DNA from: Granulicella arctica
GTDB lineage: Bacteria > Acidobacteriota > Terriglobia > Terriglobales > Acidobacteriaceae
Reading direction: 5' to 3'
Assembly (NCBI RefSeq): GCF_025685605.1
Contig: NZ_JAGTUT010000001.1
Location: forward strand, 2,728,001 to 2,792,000
Length of the DNA: 64,000 nucleotides
A model generated the notes under the pieces. It saw only the letters and a list, made by a program, of their open reading frames with translations, was not told the origin of the DNA and made no database searches. The translations under genes were made by a program, and so were the position numbers. Below are positions 34,876 through 43,054 of this stretch, in pieces. Within the stretch, counting starts at the first letter, position 1, and every line of letters begins with the position of its first letter.

Positions 34876-36501
34876 TTACTTCGTAGCGAATGAACTCTCC
34901 GGATACCACGCAGGTCGTTGCGCCGTATTCGCCACCCGCACCGCAAGCTGCGCGAGATAGCTATCGAACTGTGCCGCTGCCGCCTTGTCGATCGGCTGCT
35001 CCAGATCGTCCGAAGGCTGGTGATAGCGCGTTTTCACCCAATCGTTGAAGGTCTTCATCTCGGGTGAATCCGGTGTCCAGCCGAACTTGAAGGCCAGCGC
35101 CGGAATACCCTGTGCCACAAAGTTCACCTGGTCCGAGCGGATAAAACGGTTCTCCTCCGGCTGCTTTTCAAACTGCACCTCAACATCATTCAATTGACCC
35201 ACAGCTCGCGCATCGTTGCCCAGCGTCGACTCGCCAAGCCCCTGCACCTCAAGGTAGCGCAGCGGAAATAGGGGCAAAAACATATCCATGTTCAGGTCGG
35301 CGACAACATGCGCCTTATCGACCGTCGGCTTGGTCGCGAAGTAGGCCGAACCAAGCTCGCCCATCTCCTCGCCCGTAAGCGCGATGAAGAGAATCGATCG
35401 CTTCGGACGCGGCCCGGCAGCAATCAGCTTCGCCGTCTCGATCACCGACGCAACGCCAGAGGCGTTGTCCATCGCCCCGTTGTAGATTGCATCGCCCTTC
35501 ACCGGCCGCCCCACGCCAAGATGATCAAGGTGCGCGCTGATGACGATGTACTCATGCTTGAGCTTCGAGTCCGAACCCTCAAGCTCACCGACCACGTTAT
35601 GGGTATCAATCGCAGGATTCTGCTCGGTAGCCGTCATCGCATGGATCGTCGCATTCATTGCAAAGGTCGGCAGCGGCTTGCCCGCATCGATCAGCGGCTG
35701 CAGCTCCGCCATAGTGTGGCCGGAAACGCTCAGCAGCTTGTCCGCATCCTTCGGCAGCATCGTCGCATTCAGGCGCATGCCCTCAAGCGTGTCCATCGAC
35801 GAGTCCGCAAACAGAATCGTCGGACGAGCCGCTGGGCGAGGAGTTGCTGGAGCAGCCGCCGGAGTCGCACCGGGAACCGGAGCCGGTCCAGGCAGCGGTC
35901 GTGGCGGATTGATTGCAATCATCCCGATCACGCCCGCAGCCTTCAGGGCCTTCCATCGCTGTCCCGGCATCCGGGAGTAAGCCCGCAGCGGCCCTTGCAG
36001 CCGTGCAGGCGCACCGTTGTAGAGCACGACGACCTTACCGCGCAGATCAAGTCCGGGATAGTCGTCCATGCGCTTGTTCGGAAGCCGCAAGCCATAGCCG
36101 ATAAACACCAGCGGAGCGTCCACCGCGGCTGTGCCTGAAACATGAGCACTCAAGTTGATCTCTTCGCCGATAGCCAGCTTCATCTTCTTGCCTGCCGCCT
36201 CTATCTCGACGCTCGACTTTGCCGTATCGATCTTCTCAGACAGGAATTTTATCGGCTGCAGATAACCGTCACCGCCAGCGGGCTTCAGCCCAATCGCCTT
36301 GAACTGCGCGACAACATATTGCGTCGCGAGCTCGAACCCGGGCGTTCCCGGCAGCCTGCCCTTCAGATCATCGCTGGCAAGATATTGCACATGCGCCCAC
36401 CACTTCGCGCCTGCGGCATCCCAATCCGTCTGGGCTGGCGTCTGGGCAACAAGAGGGAGCGAGAGCAGCAGGGCGGTGGCGAACGGACGCTTCAACGTCA
36501 T
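34876..36501 (-). CDS. Secreted M28 zinc peptidase with inserted PA domain
   Basis: An exported metallo-aminopeptidase-like enzyme. From ATG 36501 (MTLKRPFATALLLSLPLVAQ) the signal peptide is canonical; ATG 36540 adds 13 residues. A protease-associated domain (about 140-300, with a Pro/Ala-rich stretch GPAPVPGATPAAAPATP) interrupts the early part. The M28 core gives all zinc ligands: SAHLDHLGVG, GAMDNASGVA, ALTGEEMGELGS, DLNMDMF and the last histidine in RYHQPSDD. Substrate unknown, probably peptides scavenged from outside. It is downstream of the hypothetical gene at 36569 on the same strand, with a 67-nt gap. Confidence 0.9.
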   Translation of the reverse strand: MTLKRPFATALLLSLPLVAQTPAQTDWDAAGAKWWAHVQYLASDDLKGRLPGTPGFELATQYVVAQFKAIGLKPAGGDGYLQPIKFLSEKIDTAKSSVEIEAAGKKMKLAIGEEINLSAHVSGTAAVDAPLVFIGYGLRLPNKRMDDYPGLDLRGKVVVLYNGAPARLQGPLRAYSRMPGQRWKALKAAGVIGMIAINPPRPLPGPAPVPGATPAAAPATPRPAARPTILFADSSMDTLEGMRLNATMLPKDADKLLSVSGHTMAELQPLIDAGKPLPTFAMNATIHAMTATEQNPAIDTHNVVGELEGSDSKLKHEYIVISAHLDHLGVGRPVKGDAIYNGAMDNASGVASVIETAKLIAAGPRPKRSILFIALTGEEMGELGSAYFATKPTVDKAHVVADLNMDMFLPLFPLRYLEVQGLGESTLGNDARAVGQLNDVEVQFEKQPEENRFIRSDQVNFVAQGIPALAFKFGWTPDSPEMKTFNDWVKTRYHQPSDDLEQPIDKAAAAQFDSYLAQLAVRVANTAQRPAWYPESSFATK

Positions 36502-36568
36502 GAAAGTCTCCAGGCAAAGTTTTGATTGAAAACCGATCATACCTCTTCACCGCAGCCCCTCCGCACAA

Positions 36569-37132
36569 CTACGGATACCCGCCGCCAACGTGCTTTCCGG
36601 TCTGCAGGTCAACCGTAAACCCAACATCTTTGTCTGTCATCAGGTTCCAGCCGGAACCATGCAGCAATCCGTTCTCGATCGCCCCAAGCTGAAGCCCTTC
36701 CCAACTTAGCCGGTCCGTCTGCCACGCCAAACCATTCTCGCCCCAAGCGATAAGCGCGTGGAAACCGACAAACAGCAGTAGCCCCTCAGCCTCAAGCACT
36801 CGCACCTCGGTCACTGGCTTCAACGAAAGATGCGTACAGCCCGCGGGAGCAAGTGTGTCGACAACATAGGCATAGCCGCCAGCGACCGCGCACATCTCGT
36901 CAGGCTTTGGACACGCGAACACGCCGGTAGGCATTGAAGCGCTAGTGAAACCCAGCGCGCAAGTCGCCAGAAACGTTTCACCAACCGCAGGTTTGACCAT
37001 CAGCAACAGCGCCCCGCGCGCGAGTGCATCTTCTTCTCCAGCTACCTGCAGCGGATACGTAAATTGCCGAGCCGGAGCAATCATCGGCGGCTGCGCGAGC
37101 ATCTCGGCGCTCCAGGTTGACGCAAACGCCAT
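36569..37132 (-). CDS. Conserved hypothetical protein
   Basis: A 187-residue protein with no family I can name. It looks soluble and beta-rich, with repeated segments such as VRVLEAEGLLLFVGFHALIAWGENGLAW and a Gly-rich end HVGGGYP, reminiscent of a single WD- or propeller-like blade set. No catalytic motif is visible. Its ATG overlaps the stop of the trans-sulfuration gene by 1 nt, so it is translated from the same message. Confidence 0.7.
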   Translation of the reverse strand: MAFASTWSAEMLAQPPMIAPARQFTYPLQVAGEEDALARGALLLMVKPAVGETFLATCALGFTSASMPTGVFACPKPDEMCAVAGGYAYVVDTLAPAGCTHLSLKPVTEVRVLEAEGLLLFVGFHALIAWGENGLAWQTDRLSWEGLQLGAIENGLLHGSGWNLMTDKDVGFTVDLQTGKHVGGGYP

Positions 37133-38247
37133 CAGTCAATCGCCTCGAGCGCCTGCTCCAGATCTTCGAGCAGATCCTCAATCGCCTCACATCCGGCGCT
37201 CATGCGGATAAACCCTCCAGGAACATCGTCCGAACCCCATCGTGCCCGCCGCTCTGCCGTCGTCGTTACGCCGCCAAAGCTTGTCGCCTCCGTTACCAGC
37301 TTCGCCCGCGTCAGAAAGGTCTCTGCTGCCGCCTTATCGCGCAGCGTAAAGCAAAGCACCGGCCCAAAGTACCGCATTTGCCCAGCCGCAATCGCATGTC
37401 CCGGATGGGTCTTCAGCCCCGGATACAAGACACTCTCCACCTCGCGCCGTGCATCCAGAAACGTGGCCAGCGCCAGCGCATTGGCCGCCGACCGCTCCAG
37501 CCGCAGCGGCAGTGTTGCCAGCGACCGCAGCGCCAGCCACGCTTCCATCGGTCCAACGATACCGCCTGTCATCGTTCGCCACCGGTCGATCTTCGCCAGC
37601 AGCCCTGCATCCTTCACCGCTACATGACCAAGCAGCAGGTCGCTGTGCCCGGACATCGACTTCGCATCGGACGCCACCGAAAAATCCGCACCGAAGCTCA
37701 GCGGCTTCTGCGCCAGCGGCGTTGCCGTCGTGTTGTCGACCGCAACCAGGACGCCAGCCTCGTGCGCTGCCTCGCAGAGCGCCGCAATATCGCAGATCTC
37801 CATCGTTGGGTTGCTCGGCGTCTCAAGCCACAATAGCCGCGCACCCTCCATTAATTCAGCCTGAGCCGCTCCCGCGGGAGCCATCCGGAGCGTCACGCCC
37901 ATCGCGACAAAGTAGTCCTGCACCAGTACCCGCGCCATAAAGTACGCATTCGACGGAAGCACCACCACGTCGCCCGGCCGCAGCACGGCGCCGAACACTG
38001 CCGCACAAGCCGCCATTCCCGAGCCAAATACCCGCACTTGCGCCTCATGTCCGGGCCCGGACTCAAGCAGTGCAATCGCAGCCTCGAGCGCCGTCCACGT
38101 CGGATTGTGCGACCGTGCATAGCTGTACGTATCGGTAGGGTCGCCCGGCGCATGGAACGGTCCCGCAAACACCGGTCCGGCGTGAAGCGGTTCGCCGGCC
38201 TTCACCGGCGTCAAAGTCGCCCGAAGTATCTTCGTCTCATCGCGCAT
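37132..38247 (-). CDS. Trans-sulfuration PLP enzyme (cystathionine gamma-lyase/synthase-like)
   Basis: A Cys/Met-metabolism PLP enzyme, 371 residues. It has YSYARSHNPTWTALE, FGSGMAACAAVF, LETPSNPTMEICDI, VAVDNTTATPLAQKPL (Asp171 contacts the PLP ring nitrogen) and the Schiff-base lysine Lys196 in SDAKSMSGHSDLLLG. The C-terminal part has TEATSFGGVTTTAERRARWG. It most resembles the short cystathionine gamma-lyases of actinobacteria and acidobacteria, giving cysteine from cystathionine; gamma-synthase activity cannot be excluded. It follows thiL by 23 nt and overlaps the next gene by 1 nt. Confidence 0.88.
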   Translation of the reverse strand: MRDETKILRATLTPVKAGEPLHAGPVFAGPFHAPGDPTDTYSYARSHNPTWTALEAAIALLESGPGHEAQVRVFGSGMAACAAVFGAVLRPGDVVVLPSNAYFMARVLVQDYFVAMGVTLRMAPAGAAQAELMEGARLLWLETPSNPTMEICDIAALCEAAHEAGVLVAVDNTTATPLAQKPLSFGADFSVASDAKSMSGHSDLLLGHVAVKDAGLLAKIDRWRTMTGGIVGPMEAWLALRSLATLPLRLERSAANALALATFLDARREVESVLYPGLKTHPGHAIAAGQMRYFGPVLCFTLRDKAAAETFLTRAKLVTEATSFGGVTTTAERRARWGSDDVPGGFIRMSAGCEAIEDLLEDLEQALEAID

Positions 38248-38270
38248 ACCCTTATCTTCGCAGGTCGCCG

Positions 38271-39269
38271 CTAACTCTTGAAGTGCTCCCAGCCGCCAGG
38301 TCGCAGCGGCTTTCTGGTCCCATCATCGCCAGTCAAAGTCAAACCCTTTCGCCTGCTGACAATTCGTCCGACAGCAGTGATCGCCACTCCGGCAATCCGA
38401 CGCGGCATCTTCATCGTTGCCGGAGCCGTGAATAGCAACTCGTAATCCTCGCCGCCATCGAGCGCAAGTCGCAAAGCCTCCTCGTTCGGGAGACCTGCCG
38501 CCAGGCCATGAATCGGCAGTCTCGCCGCGTCGACCTCCGCACCGACGCCGGATGCCAGGCAAAGATGAGCCAGATCGGTCGATAGTCCGTCGCTCAAATC
38601 AATACAAGCTGTCGCCAGCCCCTTCCTCAGCAGAGACTGCCCCGCAGCAAGCCGAGGCTCCGGAAACATCTGCGGATGTTGCTTCGAAGATCCCGTCCGA
38701 ATCAGGCGAACCTTACCAGTTCGCATCCGTTCCAATTCCGCAGCCGCCCCGCCTAGCGCTCCGCTCACATAAAGCAGATCGCCTGCCCGCGCCCCACTCC
38801 GCCGCAGTGCTCGTCCAGCAGGAGCAGCCCCGACCAGCACGATGTCCGCAACAACCATCTCCGCTGGAGACTGAGCCGTATCTCCGCCTGCCAATGGGAC
38901 AGCATGAACGTCGGCCAGCGCACGGAAGCCGTGCAGAAATCGCCGAGTCCAGGTGCCCCGCAATTCCAGAGGCAGCGCAAGCGACAGAAATGCAGCCATC
39001 GGGGTCGCCCCCATCGCAGCCAGATCGCTCAGGCCCCTCGCGAGGCAGCGATGCCCGATTGACTCTGGCGAATGCCAGTCCCTCCGAAAGTGCCGTCCCT
39101 CAAGACTAAAGTCGGTTGTGATCAGGATCTCGCAGCCCGCAGGTGGTCTCAGAATGGCGCAATCGTCTCCGATCCCGAGCCGCACCACGGAGCTACGTCG
39201 TCCGGCAAACTCCCGCCGAATGCTTTCGATCAGTGCAAGTTCCCCGACCTGTCGCGTCTGTTTCTTCAT
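38271..39269 (-). CDS. thiL: Thiamine-monophosphate kinase
   Basis: Phosphorylates thiamine phosphate to thiamine pyrophosphate. From ATG 39269 (MKKQTRQVGELALIESIRR) it is 332 residues, the family length; the frame extends to GTG 39356 without similarity. Motifs: VRLGIGDDCAILRP, TTDFSLEGRHFRRDW, CLARGLSDLAAMGATP, VPLAGGDTAQS, a catalytic CIDLSDGLSTDLAHL, and LALDGGEDYELLFT. First gene of a minus-strand unit with the trans-sulfuration, hypothetical and M28 genes; it diverges from the M23 gene over 198 nt. Confidence 0.94.
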   Translation of the reverse strand: MKKQTRQVGELALIESIRREFAGRRSSVVRLGIGDDCAILRPPAGCEILITTDFSLEGRHFRRDWHSPESIGHRCLARGLSDLAAMGATPMAAFLSLALPLELRGTWTRRFLHGFRALADVHAVPLAGGDTAQSPAEMVVADIVLVGAAPAGRALRRSGARAGDLLYVSGALGGAAAELERMRTGKVRLIRTGSSKQHPQMFPEPRLAAGQSLLRKGLATACIDLSDGLSTDLAHLCLASGVGAEVDAARLPIHGLAAGLPNEEALRLALDGGEDYELLFTAPATMKMPRRIAGVAITAVGRIVSRRKGLTLTGDDGTRKPLRPGGWEHFKS

Positions 39270-39467
39270 CCTCGATGGAGCATACAGGCAGACTTCATCT
39301 GCAAGCGCTACAGTTTGCAAGGCTCTAAGCCCTTTGATAGCATAAGGAGGTTGCACCCAAGGGATTCGTGCATCTCGAATGACGATTGCTAATCCTCATT
39401 CATCCGAGAGCAACACAAGTCCTCGTGCCGCCGATACTCGCGGTCAAATCCGGGCTAAGGTCTCCAT

Positions 39468-40478
39468 TTGAGTCTCAAGAAGCGCCATTACATTCTCTTC
39501 GTCACGCGCGATTCTGACGGCAGCCTCCGTAAGGTTCCAGTCCCGCTCTACTACGCCTACGTGTTTGTGGCGGTCGCTGGCATTGGTCTTTTCAGCATTG
39601 CCGGCCTGGCTGGCTCGTACTCGCGCATGCTCATCAAGACTTCGCATTTCAACGACTTACGCCGTGATCACGACTCGCTCCGCAAGGATTACGCTTCGCT
39701 CCAGAAGCAGGAGCACGAGATGACCGTTCAGGCCGCCTCGCTCGGTTCGCTCGCCAGCGAAGTCTCCGCCCTCTACGGCCTCACAACCAGCAAGCTCGCG
39801 ATCCCGATGGGCAAGCTGACTTCGCGTCAGAAGAGCGCCAAGGTGGAGGCAGCGGTGACGGCTCCTCTTGCCGGCACGACCGGGAGCTTCAACGATGAGA
39901 GCTACTTCAAGTCGCTGGACTCCTTCTACGCTCTGCGCACCTCCGCGATGAGCGGCATTGCAGCACGCGGCTTCTCAAATGCTATCGGCGTCCCGAACAG
40001 CCTCGGCGGTATCTCAGGCTTCAACGATCTGGATGCGGGCTCAGAAGGTCCATCCATCTGGCCGGTCATCGGGCCGATCACGAGCAGCTTTGGCCAGCGT
40101 GAAGACCCCGTTCTCGGTAACGGCGAAGGTGAGTTCCACCCCGGTATCGACATCGGCGCTCCAAACGGCACACCCATTATCGCCACAGCAGACGGCGTAG
40201 TTCGCTCCGCTGAGATGGCGAACGGCTACGGTCGCGAGGTCATCATCGACCACGGCCATGGCATAGCAACCCTCTTCGGACACATGTCCGCCTTTGCGGT
40301 AATGGCGGGTCAGAACGTTACCCGCGGTCAGGTCATCGGCTACGTTGGTCACAGCGGCCGCACGACGGGTGCGCATCTTCACTACGAAGTGCGTATCCGC
40401 AATACGCCGATCAATCCGCACAAGTATCTTCGGATGACCCTCGCAGAGGCTAGCAGCAACGTGCACACCGGCTCCTAG
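39468..40478 (+). CDS. Membrane-anchored M23 (LytM-type) endopeptidase
   Basis: A cell-wall endopeptidase or LytM-family activator facing the periplasm. The 336-residue protein has a cytosolic start (KKRHYILFVTRDSDG), one transmembrane helix near 27-50 (YAYVFVAVAGIGLFSIAGL), a coiled coil (about 58-95, RRDHDSLRKDYASLQKQEHEM) and a C-terminal M23 domain with HPGIDIGAPNG, VIIDHGHGIATLFGHM and the final zinc motif GAHLHYEVR. The zinc ligands HxxxD and HxH are complete, so it should be active. The start is a TTG, chosen because the family begins at this position; it is therefore somewhat uncertain. A strong terminator follows. Confidence 0.9.
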   Translation: MSLKKRHYILFVTRDSDGSLRKVPVPLYYAYVFVAVAGIGLFSIAGLAGSYSRMLIKTSHFNDLRRDHDSLRKDYASLQKQEHEMTVQAASLGSLASEVSALYGLTTSKLAIPMGKLTSRQKSAKVEAAVTAPLAGTTGSFNDESYFKSLDSFYALRTSAMSGIAARGFSNAIGVPNSLGGISGFNDLDAGSEGPSIWPVIGPITSSFGQREDPVLGNGEGEFHPGIDIGAPNGTPIIATADGVVRSAEMANGYGREVIIDHGHGIATLFGHMSAFAVMAGQNVTRGQVIGYVGHSGRTTGAHLHYEVRIRNTPINPHKYLRMTLAEASSNVHTGS

Positions 40479-40496
40479 TCACTTCAGTAGACGAAG

Positions 40497-40533
40497 AAAC
40501 GCCCGCAAGTGAGTCTCGCTTGCGGGCGTTTTC
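40497..40533. terminator. Bidirectional terminator between the M23 and sugar-dehydrogenase genes
   Basis: AAACGCCCGCAAG pairs perfectly with CTTGCGGGCGTTT (13 bp, 9-nt loop), followed by TCTTGCTCG on the plus strand and preceded by GAAGAAAC, which gives a GTTTCTTC tail on the minus strand. It separates two convergent genes. Confidence 0.85.
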
Positions 40534-40543
40534 TTGCTCGTAC

Positions 40544-41902
40544 TTATTCACCCTTAGCTGAAGTGGGTCCGCCGCCTACGTAGCTCACGTGCCAGATGAT
40601 CTTCGAGCCATCATCCGATACGAACAGCGAGCCATCCCTGGCGACCGTCACGCCCACGGGTCGACCCCAGACGCCGCCATCTGCTGTTACAAAGCCGGTC
40701 AGAAAGTCCTCATACTCACCCGTCGCGTGGCCGTTTTTCATCGGAACGCGAATGACCTCATAGCCTCCGCGACGTGCGCGATTCCAGCTGCCATGCTCCG
40801 CCGCAAAACCATCCCCCATGTAGCTGGACGGGAACTGCTTGCCCTCGTAGAACGCCAGTTCGAGCGATGCCATGTGCGGCTGCACCAGCACGTCCGGCGT
40901 GATCACCTTCGACTTCAACTCAGGATGCTTGCCAGCCAGCCGCGGATCCTGGTGCTGTCCCATGTAATACCAAGGCCATCCGTAAAACCCATCTTCCTTT
41001 ACGCTTGTAATGTAGTCCGGAACCAGGTTGTTGCCGAGTCGATCGCGCTCATTGGTCGAGCACCAAAGCTGACCAGTGGTCGGGTTGATCGCTTCACCGA
41101 CACAGTTCCGGATGCCACTCGCATACACCTTGACGAATTTGCCTTCGGGCGTAAATTCCAACACGTCGGCTCGATGGAACTCGTTCGGATGCGTGTCGGG
41201 GTCGTCGGCGTTTGAGCCAGATCCGACCGAAACCAGCATCTTCTTCTGGTCAGGCGAGAAGACGATATCGCGCGTCCAATGGCCGCCGCCGCGTAGCTGC
41301 GCAAAGCCCGGCAACTGTGCCACAACCTTTTCCGCCGCACCCGTAGCTGCCAGATCGCCGGACTTATAGGGGAAGCGGACGACAGAGTCCGTGTTGCCGA
41401 CATAAACCCACTTCGGATTTGGGCCAGCAGGATAGAAAGCGATGCCGAACGGCAGGCTCAATCCAGTAGCAAAGGTTGAGACCTTCTCCGCCTTACCGTC
41501 AGCACCGACGCCGCGTAACACCCAGATCTTGTCGCCGTGCGAGTCTGCCAGAAAGATGTCGCCGTTGGGTGCCGTTCGCATCAGGCGAGGTTCCTTAAAA
41601 CCATCGGCGTACATCTCCACCTTGAAGCCTGCGGGAGCAACTGGCATCGCGCCATCGGGCCGAGGAACGAGGCTCGGGCCGTTATCGACCGACTCATCCT
41701 CTTGTGGCTCCGGCAGATCGGCCACAGTGATCTTGCGTCGAACTCCTGGCTTCTGCTGGGTGTAGTCCGCAAACGCCGCCTGACCTGTGATTGTCTGAGC
41801 GGTCGAAGCCGTCTGAGCTTGAACAACAGGCGCAGCAAACACCAAGAGGGGAAGCACTGTGAGCAAAGTGGGAACGGGCAGTCTTCGAGAGTGGAATGTC
41901 AT
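40544..41902 (-). CDS. Secreted PQQ-dependent sugar dehydrogenase homologue (sorbosone dehydrogenase-like)
   Basis: An exported six-bladed propeller of the soluble glucose/sorbosone dehydrogenase family, expected to oxidise a sugar or aldose with PQQ in the periplasm. A signal peptide (LLTVLPLLVFAAPVVQAQ) opens the 452-residue chain. Family segments follow: GFKVEMYADGFKEPRLMRTAPNGDIFLADS, GLSLPFGIAFYP, GGGHWTRDIVFSPDQKKMLVSVGS, ASGIRNCVGEAINP, LWCSTNERDRLGNNLVPDY and GFYGWPWYYMG, ending VARDGSLFVSDDGSKIIW. It lies 23 nt downstream of the hypothetical gene at 41926 on the same strand. Substrate not decided. Confidence 0.88.
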   Translation of the reverse strand: MTFHSRRLPVPTLLTVLPLLVFAAPVVQAQTASTAQTITGQAAFADYTQQKPGVRRKITVADLPEPQEDESVDNGPSLVPRPDGAMPVAPAGFKVEMYADGFKEPRLMRTAPNGDIFLADSHGDKIWVLRGVGADGKAEKVSTFATGLSLPFGIAFYPAGPNPKWVYVGNTDSVVRFPYKSGDLAATGAAEKVVAQLPGFAQLRGGGHWTRDIVFSPDQKKMLVSVGSGSNADDPDTHPNEFHRADVLEFTPEGKFVKVYASGIRNCVGEAINPTTGQLWCSTNERDRLGNNLVPDYITSVKEDGFYGWPWYYMGQHQDPRLAGKHPELKSKVITPDVLVQPHMASLELAFYEGKQFPSSYMGDGFAAEHGSWNRARRGGYEVIRVPMKNGHATGEYEDFLTGFVTADGGVWGRPVGVTVARDGSLFVSDDGSKIIWHVSYVGGGPTSAKGE

Positions 41903-41925
41903 AAAAATCTTCTCCGTTAAAGCTC

Positions 41926-42963
41926 TTATTTGGATGCGGGCCGAGAATCAAGTAATGCCTGCGGTTCAGGCGTTGCAAGCTCACGCAGCAAGTCGACGGG
42001 AATGTTTGCCGTCACGATGGTTCGTTCGTGACTCTGATCGACCTTGATGGAGTCGACCATCTGTCGCATCGACGCGTCGGTTGCCATGCCACTGCCCTGG
42101 AACTGTTGTATCGACCTGAAAAGATTGAGAACAGCGGACAAGGCCTGTGCAGACTGCGTCGCTTCGACCTTACTAGGCGAAAGCTCCTCGATCCGCAGCT
42201 TGACGACTCCAAGGTAACGAAGGCTCGCCACCAGCGTCGTATCTTCATGCAGCGGCAGGCGTAGGCCGAAGAGCGTGATATAGCCTCCCTCAGAGAAGGG
42301 CAGGCCGATATGCCCGATTGCCCACGCGCTTGAAAGCACCGGCACGTCTCCATACCGTTCCGAGAGCAGGGAAGAACCTGCAAACGGTGACGCCGCCGCG
42401 CGATGCCGGTCGAGTACCGCATGGATCTGCTCCGTTGTCGGCATATTGCTTGCGGCAATCGTGTCGTAGCCAAGCTGGGTCACGCGCAACTGTCTGGTGC
42501 GCGAACCTTTGATCTCGCCCACGGGAATCATAAAGATCTCGTGTCCTGCGTAACTTTCCTTTGAAGTAGCAATGCTCGCCAGGTAGCGCGCCAGCCGGTC
42601 TCCATCAAAGCGCCCCTCGAACACCTCGGAGTACGCCACAGGCCCGTTAGGACCATTGGGATCGTCCATCCGGTGCAGGGCGAAGGCGACCGCATCAAGG
42701 TCGCGCTCAGGCACGATGCCCGTTGCATCGATGAACTGCTGGAAATCAGGGCTGCGCGTCACGACTGTTTTGTCGAAGTGCGTCGCCGTTCGCAGAGGCT
42801 TCAGATTCGCGTAGACGATCGCATCGCACTCGGGCAGTAATCGCGCTACTTCAGGTGGCGCCTTGGCACGCAACAGCAGCGCTCCGGCAAGCGCAGCTAC
42901 CAGCGCCAGCGCCAGCAGCAAGGAGTAGCGCGTTGATTTACGCACAGCGCACCCACTCATCAA
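41926..42963 (-). CDS. Hypothetical membrane-anchored protein
   Basis: A 345-residue protein of unknown function. After a short basic start it has one hydrophobic segment (LLLALALVAALAGALLLRA, about 15-34), a probable membrane anchor, and a large extracytoplasmic domain. That domain starts LLPECDAIVYANLKPLRTA and later has ITLFGLRLPLHEDTTLVASLRY, resembling uncharacterised acidobacterial proteins of similar layout. No catalytic motif is seen. It is 23 nt upstream of the sugar dehydrogenase gene, so it may share its regulation. Confidence 0.75.
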   Translation of the reverse strand: MMSGCAVRKSTRYSLLLALALVAALAGALLLRAKAPPEVARLLPECDAIVYANLKPLRTATHFDKTVVTRSPDFQQFIDATGIVPERDLDAVAFALHRMDDPNGPNGPVAYSEVFEGRFDGDRLARYLASIATSKESYAGHEIFMIPVGEIKGSRTRQLRVTQLGYDTIAASNMPTTEQIHAVLDRHRAAASPFAGSSLLSERYGDVPVLSSAWAIGHIGLPFSEGGYITLFGLRLPLHEDTTLVASLRYLGVVKLRIEELSPSKVEATQSAQALSAVLNLFRSIQQFQGSGMATDASMRQMVDSIKVDQSHERTIVTANIPVDLLRELATPEPQALLDSRPASK

Positions 42964-43054
42964 GAGCTACGAAAATGGTTAGCAGAGCCTTGCACCTTGC
43001 ACATTCAACATAGCCCACCCAGCATAGCCGATTCGCGCCAACCTCGCGTGACGA